Positions 1 through 5,089 of a stretch of 13,412 nt of DNA are shown here, piece after piece. Both the position numbers and the translations under genes were made by a program. The DNA is taken from positions 1,543 to 14,954 of the forward strand of contig LIUJ01000231.1 of the NCBI GenBank assembly GCA_001462255.1. The letters run 5' to 3'. A model generated the notes under the pieces. The model had not been told where the DNA came from, made no database searches, and saw nothing but the letters and a program-made list of their open reading frames with translations. Source of the DNA: Fibrobacteria bacterium GUT77 (GTDB lineage: Bacteria; Fibrobacterota; Chitinivibrionia; Chitinivibrionales; Chitinispirillaceae). Each line of letters opens with the position of its first letter. The stretch's first letter is position 1.

Positions 1-42
1 CTCCGAATTGCCTCTCGTACTGATGTAATTGATGTCGTACAT
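1..42 (-). CDS. thrC: Threonine synthase, N-terminal 14 codons only (cut by left window edge)
   Basis: Only the first 14 codons are in the window. They read MYDINYISTRGNSE, which matches the N-terminal YISTRG signature of PLP-dependent threonine synthases, the enzymes that convert O-phosphohomoserine to threonine. The ATG lies 7 nt after the stop of the homoserine dehydrogenase gene on the same strand. A GAGGAG Shine-Dalgarno site (58 to 53) sits 10 nt upstream and is formed by the last two Glu codons of hom. A hom-thrC pair is a common arrangement, which strengthens a call based on so little sequence. The catalytic part is outside the window, so intactness cannot be judged. Confidence 0.75.
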   Translation of the reverse strand, partial: MYDINYISTRGNSE

Positions 43-49
43 AAAAAAA

Positions 50-1345
50 CTACTCCTCGATCCTTATAACCTGCGTAGGCGCCCTGACAAACGCTTCTTT
101 CTCTATGTCTTTAATGGCCCTCCTGACACCGCGCTCCTTGGCGTCGTGGGTTATTATTATCACCGGCACCCACGCCTCGCCCGCCCCCTCTTTCTGCATA
201 ACGGAGGCTATGGATATCCCCTCGGCGCCGAGGCAACTCGTTATGGAGGCCAATACGCCGGGATTGTCGCTCACGTTGAAACGCAGATAATACCTGCTCT
301 CTATTCGCTCTATGGGAACCAGCGCCGCTTTTTTGTCCGCCCGATAGTAGTCCATGGGCACGCGCTTGGGACAGTTGTCGGCAATGTTCCTCGCGGCGTC
401 TACGATGTCGCCGACGACGGCGGAGGCGGTGGGCATCTCGCCGGCGCCCCTACCGTAGATCAGCATCTGACCGACGGCGTTACCCTCAAGCAACACCGCG
501 TTGAACACGCCGGAGACCGAAGCGAGTATGTGCCACTTGGGTAGCATGGCCGGATGCACCCGCACGTCAAGCCCGGCCTCGCATTTCCTGATTACGCCCA
601 ACAGCTTGACCACGTATCCCAGCTCCGCGGCAAAAATTATGTCTTCCTTGGCAATGCCCGTTATGCCCTCCACGGAAAACGCGCCGTAGGGAACGTAACC
701 GCCGCTAACCAAGGATGCGAGTATCGCGACCTTGTGGCCGGAGTCGCCGCCGCCTACGTCGAGCGTGGGGTCGGCCTCGGCGTACCCGTTCTCCTGAGCC
801 GCCGCGAGCGCGTCGGCAAAGGGCAATCCCTGCGTAGCCATCTGCGTAAGAATGTAGTTGCACGTGCCGTTGATTATGGTCCGTATGCTGATTATCTCGT
901 TCCCCACAAGCCCCTCGCGTATGGCCTTGATGACAGGCATCCCGCCGCCGACGGAGGCCTCAAAGTAGAGGGAAACGCCGGCTTTGTCCGCCGTCTCAAA
1001 GATTTCCGGCCCGTACTCGGCGATAAGCGCCTTGTTGGCCGTCACGACGTGCTTGCCGCGCTTGAGGGATTCGAGCACCAAGGTGCGGGCGAAGCCGGTG
1101 CCGCCGGCGAGCTCCACGACCACGTTTACGGAGTCGTCGTTTAATACGTCGTTGAAATCGGCCGTACAAACCGCGTCGCGGACGGGAAGTTGCGAGAAGC
1201 GCGAGGTAACCTTGTCGGCGATACGGGCAAGGCGGATGTCGAGGCCGAGGGAGTTGTTAAAATAGTCGATTCGGGCGTCCAACGCTTTAACGACACCGCC
1301 GCCTACCGTGCCTACGCCTACTATGCCTACATTGATTTTTGCCAT
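50..1345 (-). CDS. hom: Homoserine dehydrogenase with C-terminal ACT domain
   Basis: NAD(P)-dependent reduction of aspartate semialdehyde to homoserine, the branch point to threonine and methionine, in the cytoplasm. The 431-residue protein has the usual domain order: a Rossmann fold opening with GIVGVGTVGGG (7-17), the TANKALIA motif with catalytic Lys105, a catalytic domain with NGTCNYIL (159-166) and EADPTLDV (190-197), a DSGHK block with Asp201 and Lys205, and a C-terminal ACT domain (about 352-431), the usual site of threonine feedback control. Length is normal for the monofunctional enzyme; no aspartokinase domain is fused. The frame stays open to 1453, but the ATG at 1345 begins exactly at the family N-terminus and has AAAGGA 11 nt upstream. 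It lies 55 nt after the HPr gene and 7 nt before thrC, probably in one transcript. The normal DVEGxDA block reads DVGGGDSG here. Confidence 0.96.
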   Translation of the reverse strand: MAKINVGIVGVGTVGGGVVKALDARIDYFNNSLGLDIRLARIADKVTSRFSQLPVRDAVCTADFNDVLNDDSVNVVVELAGGTGFARTLVLESLKRGKHVVTANKALIAEYGPEIFETADKAGVSLYFEASVGGGMPVIKAIREGLVGNEIISIRTIINGTCNYILTQMATQGLPFADALAAAQENGYAEADPTLDVGGGDSGHKVAILASLVSGGYVPYGAFSVEGITGIAKEDIIFAAELGYVVKLLGVIRKCEAGLDVRVHPAMLPKWHILASVSGVFNAVLLEGNAVGQMLIYGRGAGEMPTASAVVGDIVDAARNIADNCPKRVPMDYYRADKKAALVPIERIESRYYLRFNVSDNPGVLASITSCLGAEGISIASVMQKEGAGEAWVPVIIITHDAKERGVRRAIKDIEKEAFVRAPTQVIRIEE

Positions 1346-1400
1346 ATTTTGACTAATCCTTTCGGAGCAAAAAAAGTCTTTAACGTCGCGGGTTATTATA

Positions 1401-1667
1401 TTATTCTTCGTTAAATTTACCTTCAAATAGGGCAATAATCGCTTGCACGGCATCCTGCTCGTCCGCGCCGTCCGCTCTTATTTGTATCACCGTACCCTTC
1501 TTCGCGGCCAGCATCATCACGCTCATTATGCTTTTGGCGTCGGCGGTGGATCCGCCCTTTACCAGCTCCACTTTGGACTTGAACTGGGTCGCAACGCGTA
1601 CTATAGAACCGGCCGGACGGGCGTGGATACCCTGTTTGTTCACTACCGTTACGTCTTTTTCAATCAT
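1401..1667 (-). CDS. ptsH: HPr family phosphocarrier protein
   Basis: Small phosphocarrier of the phosphotransferase system, or a regulatory relative of the NPr type. The 88-residue protein has the active-site motif GIHARPAG with the phosphorylatable histidine at exactly His15. The regulatory serine is at Ser46 in AKSIMSVMML. HPr kinase/phosphorylase acts on Ser46, so control by HprK is possible, but no kinase, EI or EII gene is in the window and a sugar-transport role is unproven. The frame opens upstream to 1718, but the family N-terminus is the ATG at 1667. This ATG follows the mlaD-like stop by 4 nt, and its purine-rich Shine-Dalgarno (1687 to 1679) lies inside the end of that gene, which implies translational coupling. 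I cannot tell HPr from NPr by sequence alone. Confidence 0.93.
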   Translation of the reverse strand: MIEKDVTVVNKQGIHARPAGSIVRVATQFKSKVELVKGGSTADAKSIMSVMMLAAKKGTVIQIRADGADEQDAVQAIIALFEGKFNEE

Positions 1668-1671
1668 GGCT

Positions 1672-2628
1672 TTACTTACCCTCCCCCTTTTTCTTCCTCC
1701 CGAATCCCAACCTGACACGAAGTTTTAGAGCGTCTTGCCGTACCTCGCCCACCAAGGTGTCCACACTCGCTACAACGTCCTTAAGATCCTTGTAAAAAGT
1801 CTCGTCGGTGTATAACTTGCCAAGCGATCCCTTACCGCTCTCTATGTTGTGCAGTACGCCCTGCACGTCGACCACTAAAGACTCGGCCTGCGTGACTAAG
1901 GCCATGCCTTTGGTCATCAATTGGTCGCCTCCTACCACTATGCTGTCTATGCCGGGGCCGTTTCTCGCCAAAAGTTGCTTTAAGTCGGCGGAGACCGCCT
2001 TGAGATCCGACATGGCGGCGTTTAGAACCGGCTCGTTTCTTGTCAATAACCTATCGGCCACTATACAAACGGTGTCCAACCTGCCAACGATATGGTGGAA
2101 GCGGTTGATGAAGGCGGTGTCACCGATGGTGGCGTCGAGAATGCCGGCCACGTTGACCACCAAGGTTTCCACTTCGGAGAGCACCGTGCCAAGCATACCC
2201 ATGGCCTCGGATATACCCGTATCAAAACGCCCCCGTATGATTACGGTGTCCTTGGAGTCGACGGAAATGTACGGTACGGTATTGCCGCGCGGGGATAGGG
2301 TAACGCCTATGCCGCGCTCCCCCAAAAGACCCACGTTCACCACGGATATTCGGACGGAATCGGTCATGCGTATCTTCTTGTCTATGTTGAGAATCGTGCC
2401 GACCTCCGTACCCCGCAACTCAATAATGGAGACCGTGCCTTTCTTCACGCCGTTTATGTAAACCGGATCGCCTAATTGCAACGTGCCCACCTCAGGAAAG
2501 ACCACGAGGTAGTTGACCATCTTGTCGGCCAGCGAAGCCTCCTTGAGCCACAACATTCCCGCCACGAGGATGAAGAGCGCGGCGATGATCGAGGCGCCCA
2601 CAACGAGGTCGACGTTCATTTTTTTCAA
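1672..2628 (-). CDS. mlaD: MlaD/MCE-domain lipid transport substrate-binding protein
   Basis: Predicted inner-membrane-anchored MCE protein, which in known Mla systems forms a hexameric ring that passes phospholipids between the inner membrane and the periplasm. The 318-residue protein has one N-terminal signal anchor (about 8-28), then an MCE domain (about 38-115) with the typical VGTLQLGDPVYINGVKKGTV core at 47-66. A long helical, leucine-rich C-terminal half follows (about 140-300) with a GSLGKLYTDETFYKDL motif at 267-282 and a basic tail. This resembles the long-tailed MCE proteins of several Gram-negative phyla. Translation probably begins at TTG 2628, because AAAGGA lies 7 nt upstream; the ATG at 2619 would be 16 nt away. 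The permease (MlaE) and ATPase (MlaF) are not in the window, which is unusual. The gene sits 19 nt after hpf and 4 nt before HPr. The symbol reflects the family, not a proven orthologue. Confidence 0.85.
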   Translation of the reverse strand: MKKMNVDLVVGASIIAALFILVAGMLWLKEASLADKMVNYLVVFPEVGTLQLGDPVYINGVKKGTVSIIELRGTEVGTILNIDKKIRMTDSVRISVVNVGLLGERGIGVTLSPRGNTVPYISVDSKDTVIIRGRFDTGISEAMGMLGTVLSEVETLVVNVAGILDATIGDTAFINRFHHIVGRLDTVCIVADRLLTRNEPVLNAAMSDLKAVSADLKQLLARNGPGIDSIVVGGDQLMTKGMALVTQAESLVVDVQGVLHNIESGKGSLGKLYTDETFYKDLKDVVASVDTLVGEVRQDALKLRVRLGFGRKKKGEGK

Positions 2629-2635
2629 GGCACGA

Positions 2636-2641
2636 TCCTTT
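2636..2641 (-). promoter_or_regulatory. Shine-Dalgarno site selecting the TTG start of the mlaD-like gene
   Basis: AAAGGA on the minus strand with a 7-nt spacer to TTG at 2628 and 16 nt to the next in-frame ATG at 2619. The spacing favours the TTG. The same AAAGG core precedes the hom, hpf, secreted-protein and GH57 genes. Confidence 0.6.
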
Positions 2642-2647
2642 CGAGCC

Positions 2648-2947
2648 TCACTTATGGCTCTTCACCTTTTCATTCAACTTTTTGAGTTGGCGTTCCACCT
2701 TTTCAACCGCCTCGTCAACGGCCTTGCCGATACTCTCGGCCTTCGCGATCCCCACGATCTCGTGATTGCCCCTAACGTGCATGGTGATCTCAACGGTCTT
2801 ATCCAAGCTCTCGTTGTCCAACACGACGCGGCATGAGGTTATACCCTCGCAAAACTGCTCCAACTTGCCGATTTCCGCGCCTATAGCGTCCTGCAACTCC
2901 TGCGAAGCCTTAGACTTGGTATGGCGAGATGTAATTTGAATTTCCAT
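2648..2947 (-). CDS. hpf: Ribosome hibernation-promoting factor, short form (HPF/YfiA family)
   Basis: Ribosome-associated factor that binds the decoding region of the 30S subunit in slow-growing cells and promotes inactive 70S or 100S particles. The 99-residue protein opens with MEIQITSRHTKSK and shows the beta-alpha-beta-beta-beta-alpha layout of the S30AE fold, including KLEQFCEGI (28-36), VEITMHVRGNHEIVGIAKAE (52-71) and the DEAVEKVERQLKKLNEKVKSHK-type basic last helix (about 78-99). There is no C-terminal dimerisation domain, so it is the short type. The frame is open to 3001, but the ATG at 2947 has an AAAGGGGAG site at a good distance and gives the family N-terminus. It appears to be first in a minus-strand operon with the mlaD-like, HPr, hom and thrC genes, downstream of an AT-rich region. 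Confidence 0.93.
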   Translation of the reverse strand: MEIQITSRHTKSKASQELQDAIGAEIGKLEQFCEGITSCRVVLDNESLDKTVEITMHVRGNHEIVGIAKAESIGKAVDEAVEKVERQLKKLNEKVKSHK

Positions 2948-3018
2948 AAAAAACGCGCTCCCCTTTCGTTTCGTATTTGTTTTCGCCCCAAAAACAGCCA
3001 AAAAAAACGAGACATCCG

Positions 3019-3051
3019 TATATAATATATATTAACGCCCGGCAAAAACAA
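3019..3051 (-). promoter_or_regulatory. Candidate promoter for the hpf operon
   Basis: The region upstream of hpf is AT-rich and holds overlapping possibilities on the minus strand: TTGTTT (3051-3046) with a 16-nt spacer to TATATT (3029-3024), or TTGCCG with a 15-nt spacer to TATATA (3024-3019). Neither is a strong -35. Some promoter is expected here because hpf is the first gene of its strand and the neighbouring gene is divergent. The exact boxes are a guess. Confidence 0.35.
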
Positions 3052-3070
3052 AATATAGACAAAAAAGATT

Positions 3071-3099
3071 TTGACTTTGGACTTCGAATATATTATATT
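3071..3099 (+). promoter_or_regulatory. Sigma-70-type promoter for the wHTH-membrane protein gene
   Basis: TTGACT (3071-3076), a 17-nt spacer, then TATATT (3094-3099) followed by G. The predicted start of transcription is near 3106, giving a leader of about 68 nt before the ATG at 3174. This also argues against the in-frame ATG at 3102, which would lie upstream of the transcript start. The same TTGACT-N17-TATATTG arrangement appears on the minus strand at 8541-8569. Confidence 0.65.
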
Positions 3100-3173
3100 G
3101 TATGGATGAAGCGTTGCGTGGCGCGACAAACGGCGCCGCCCGCTGTTCTTGTGAAGCAAAAAAAGGAAAGAAC

Positions 3174-4088
3174 ATGGATGCCAAAGGGCGCAAAGTATTA
3201 AACGGGTTGACCAAACTCGGCGGCGAGCAGGAAGTTTTCGACTTGTCCATCGCGATAAAAATGACCGAGGACGCCGTATCGGAGATTCTCAAGAAGTTGA
3301 GCGAGGAGGGGCTCGTCTCCTGTCGGCGCGACGACGGCGGCAAAGAGCTGTGGAGCGTGTCTACGGCGCAACCGGCGGCGTCCGCGCCGTCCGCGGAACC
3401 CAAGGAACCGGCGGCGTCCGGCAAAAAGAAGGCCAAGACCACGGCGGCTGGGCCGGACGACCGCTTTGACGAGTTCGTCGTAGACCCCAAGGCGGCGGCC
3501 GCGCCTCCGCCCGCATCCCCCGCGCCGATCCCCCCAGAACCGGCGGACGATTTTGAGCCCAAACCCCCTAAAAAAGAGAAGAGGACGAGGAGCGGCGACG
3601 CCGACGCCGACTTCGAGCCTAAACCCAAAAAGGAAAGCTCTACCGAAAAGAGCGCCCCCGGCCCCGACGCCGACTCTTTTGAACCGAAATCGGCTAAGGA
3701 GAGCAGAACGGAACGCGAGCTGTCCGCCGGGCCCGACGACCACTTCGACGAATTCGCGGAGCGGGTTCCCTCAAAACCCAACCTGCCGATCCCGCTTATG
3801 GCCGGAATCGCGGCGCTCGTTCTGATAGTGATACTCTTCATAGTAGGCGGCGGCGGCGGAAAGACAAAACTAATCAAAAAAACGGTAGAGGACGTTAAAA
3901 CCGAGTTGACGGGCAGATTGGATTCGCTCGCGACGGCAATTGATACGCTTAGGGCGGAGAACAAGGCGCTCGGCGAAGAGGTCAACCGCCTTAAAGCGGA
4001 GCTTAAGAAAGTCGCCGGCCAAGACGCCAAGAAAACGGCGGCGGACAAACCGGCGGATAACAAACAGAAAAAAAACAATAAACGGTAA
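3174..4088 (+). CDS. Predicted membrane-anchored winged-helix / coiled-coil protein of unknown function
   Basis: I do not recognise this 304-residue protein as a named family. Residues 1-62 look like a winged helix: a short helical start, SIAIKMTEDAVSEILKKLSE as the helix-turn-helix and GLVSCRRDDGGKELWSVS as the wing. A low-complexity linker rich in Ala, Pro, Lys and Asp follows (about 65-203). It carries AGPDD(R/H)FDEF at 92-101 and 185-194 and FEPK at 127-130, 147-150 and 169-172. Then come one membrane segment (about 206-225), a Gly run, a charged heptad-like coiled coil (about 232-281) and a Lys/Asn-rich tail. With the N-terminus in the cytoplasm, the coiled coil would be periplasmic. The ATG at 3174 has AAAGGA upstream and fits the promoter at 3071. 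bTHX follows by 33 nt. It could be a membrane-tethered regulator or a scaffold; DNA binding is inferred only from the predicted fold. Confidence 0.8.
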   Translation: MDAKGRKVLNGLTKLGGEQEVFDLSIAIKMTEDAVSEILKKLSEEGLVSCRRDDGGKELWSVSTAQPAASAPSAEPKEPAASGKKKAKTTAAGPDDRFDEFVVDPKAAAAPPPASPAPIPPEPADDFEPKPPKKEKRTRSGDADADFEPKPKKESSTEKSAPGPDADSFEPKSAKESRTERELSAGPDDHFDEFAERVPSKPNLPIPLMAGIAALVLIVILFIVGGGGGKTKLIKKTVEDVKTELTGRLDSLATAIDTLRAENKALGEEVNRLKAELKKVAGQDAKKTAADKPADNKQKKNNKR

Positions 4089-4121
4089 CACCAACCAAAA
4101 TCTTATTGGAAGGAGAGGTCT

Positions 4122-4214
4122 ATGGGCAGAGGCGACAAGCGCACCCGCAAGGGCAAGATATTCCGGGGCAGTTTCGGAAAATCGCGCCCGCGCAAGATTA
4201 AGCAAAAAGCGTGA
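4122..4214 (+). CDS. 30S ribosomal protein bTHX
   Basis: A 30-residue, strongly basic peptide beginning MGRGDKRTRKGKIFRGSFGK and ending in a PRK-rich tail. This closely follows the Thermus bTHX sequence as I remember it (MGKGDRRTRRGKIWRG...), a small protein that sits in a pocket at the top of the 30S head and helps stabilise the subunit. A strong GGAAGGAGAGG Shine-Dalgarno lies 3 nt before the ATG, fitting high expression. It is 33 nt downstream of the winged-helix gene and probably shares its transcript. The gene is short enough to be missed by standard gene callers. Confidence 0.93.
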   Translation: MGRGDKRTRKGKIFRGSFGKSRPRKIKQKA

Positions 4215-4222
4215 TTTTTTAT

Positions 4223-4252
4223 TTGGTTTTGCATTATACCATAATTTATATT
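4223..4252 (+). promoter_or_regulatory. Candidate promoter for the CAU tRNA
   Basis: TTGGTT (4223-4228), an 18-nt spacer and TATATT (4247-4252) in an AT-rich stretch after bTHX. The predicted transcript start (about 4259) lies only a few bases before the tRNA 5' end at 4263. The -10 box is identical to those at 3094 and 8541-8546. Confidence 0.5.
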
Positions 4253-4262
4253 TGTAGTGTCA

Positions 4263-4336
4263 GGGCCCATAACTCAGTCGGTTAGAGTAGCGGACTCATA
4301 ATCCGTTTGTCCTAGGTTCGAGCCCTAGTGGGCCCA
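4263..4336 (+). tRNA. tRNA with CAU anticodon (tRNA-Ile2 favoured over elongator tRNA-Met)
   Basis: A complete 74-nt cloverleaf. The acceptor stem GGGCCCA pairs with TGGGCCC, the D stem is ACTC/GAGT, the anticodon stem is GCGGA/TCCGT (one G-U pair) around loop CTCATAA, and the T arm is CTAGG-TTCGAGC-CCTAG. The discriminator is A4336, and CCA is not encoded. CAU at 4297-4299 fits elongator Met or Ile2, where TilS makes lysidine at position 34 to read AUA. It is not initiator-like, since the anticodon stem lacks the three G-C pairs. Pairs C4-G69 and C5-G68 are the TilS determinants known from E. coli tRNA-Ile2, whereas E. coli tRNA-Met has U4-A69 and A5-U68; this favours Ile2. The D stem starts with A10-U25 instead of the usual G10-C25. 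A zinc-ribbon gene follows 30 nt later with no terminator between them. Confidence 0.95.
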
Positions 4337-4366
4337 CTTTTATGCCAAAAGGGTAGTAGGAGCGTT

Positions 4367-5089
4367 ATGATACAAGACTTGGAGTACCTTGTAAAATTAC
4401 AGGAAATAGACCTGCGTGTGCGGGAACAGGAGTCGGCTAAGGAACAGTATCCCATGGCCGTCGCCGACTTGGAGAAGCGTATAGAGGGCGCGCGGGAGAC
4501 GGGTGCCGCCGTCGGCGACAGGCTCGCGAAGCTGGCCTCCGAAATAGAGGCGGCGGACGAGCAAGCCGCGAAGTTGCGCGAGAGCCTAAACAAGAGCCAA
4601 GAGAGATTAAGCTCCATACAAACCAACCGCGAGTACGACGCCGTCCACAAGGAAATAGAGGCCCAAAAGGCCCTATTGGCCTCCGCCGAGGGCAGAAAGA
4701 CCGCGCTTGAGTCAGATTTGGAGAAAGGCAAGACCGCGCTCGTCGAAGCGGAAAAGGTATATGAAAACGCCAAAGCGGAACTGCAACCTCAAATAGACGA
4801 CCTACGGGCCAAAATAGGCAAGATAGACTCGGTTATCGCGGAAATCATGGCCGAACGCGCCAAAATAAGCTGTAACGTAAGCCTCCCAACCATGCGCACC
4901 TACGATTCGATCCGAAAAAAGAAAAAGAGCGGCAGGGCAGTCTCACTGGTAAACCAAGACAAAACCTGCGGAGTTTGCTTTATGATCCTCCAACCCCAGT
5001 TATGCAGCGAAATCCGAAGGGGCACAAAAATCATACTATGTGAAAATTGCGGATCCATGCTGATATGGGACGAGGCGGCAGGTCGTTGA
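4367..5089 (+). CDS. C4-type zinc-ribbon coiled-coil protein (CdsZ/CT398-like, formerly DUF164)
   Basis: A 240-residue protein: a long antiparallel coiled coil (about 1-170) followed by a C-terminal zinc ribbon with CGVC (201-204) and CENC (225-228), the four expected zinc ligands. The hairpin turn carries the family motif TNREYDAVHKEI (86-97). The family is widespread and poorly understood. The chlamydial member CT398 (CdsZ) has been linked to type III secretion and sigma-54, but there is nothing of the kind here, so I assign no process. The in-frame GTG at 4328 lies inside the tRNA, so the ATG at 4367, preceded by AGGAG, is the start. The stop codon overlaps the TTG start proposed for the ABC exporter by 4 nt, suggesting coupled translation. 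Confidence 0.88.
   Translation: MIQDLEYLVKLQEIDLRVREQESAKEQYPMAVADLEKRIEGARETGAAVGDRLAKLASEIEAADEQAAKLRESLNKSQERLSSIQTNREYDAVHKEIEAQKALLASAEGRKTALESDLEKGKTALVEAEKVYENAKAELQPQIDDLRAKIGKIDSVIAEIMAERAKISCNVSLPTMRTYDSIRKKKKSGRAVSLVNQDKTCGVCFMILQPQLCSEIRRGTKIILCENCGSMLIWDEAAGR
5073..5078 (+). promoter_or_regulatory. Shine-Dalgarno site selecting a TTG start for the ABC exporter
   Basis: AGGCGG with a 7-nt spacer to TTG at 5086, which overlaps the upstream TGA as TTGA. The alternative ATG at 5065 has only a weak GGA about 11 nt upstream. Site and overlap together favour 5086, though not decisively. Confidence 0.5.

Noticed and set aside
554..1144. Open frame of 196 codons on the plus strand opposite hom
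   Set aside because: The minus strand encodes an intact homoserine dehydrogenase. The plus-strand product has no domain, and the frame is a GC-driven shadow.
3117..3138. GGCGC/GCGCC pairing in the leader of the wHTH gene, considered as a riboswitch or attenuator
   Set aside because: It is a single 5-bp stem with an 8-nt loop in GC-rich sequence, without a competing structure or a T run. It is not enough for a regulatory call.
3102..3173. ATG at 3102 as the start of the wHTH gene
   Set aside because: It lies upstream of the predicted transcription start (about 3106), has no ribosome site, and adds a Cys/Ala-rich segment outside the winged-helix pattern. The ATG at 3174 has AAAGGA.
3032..4078. 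Long open frame of 348 codons on the minus strand opposite the wHTH gene
   Set aside because: It is Ser/Leu-rich low complexity mirrored from the Ala/Lys/Asp-rich linker of the plus-strand gene, has no recognisable domain, and lies opposite a gene with promoter and ribosome site.
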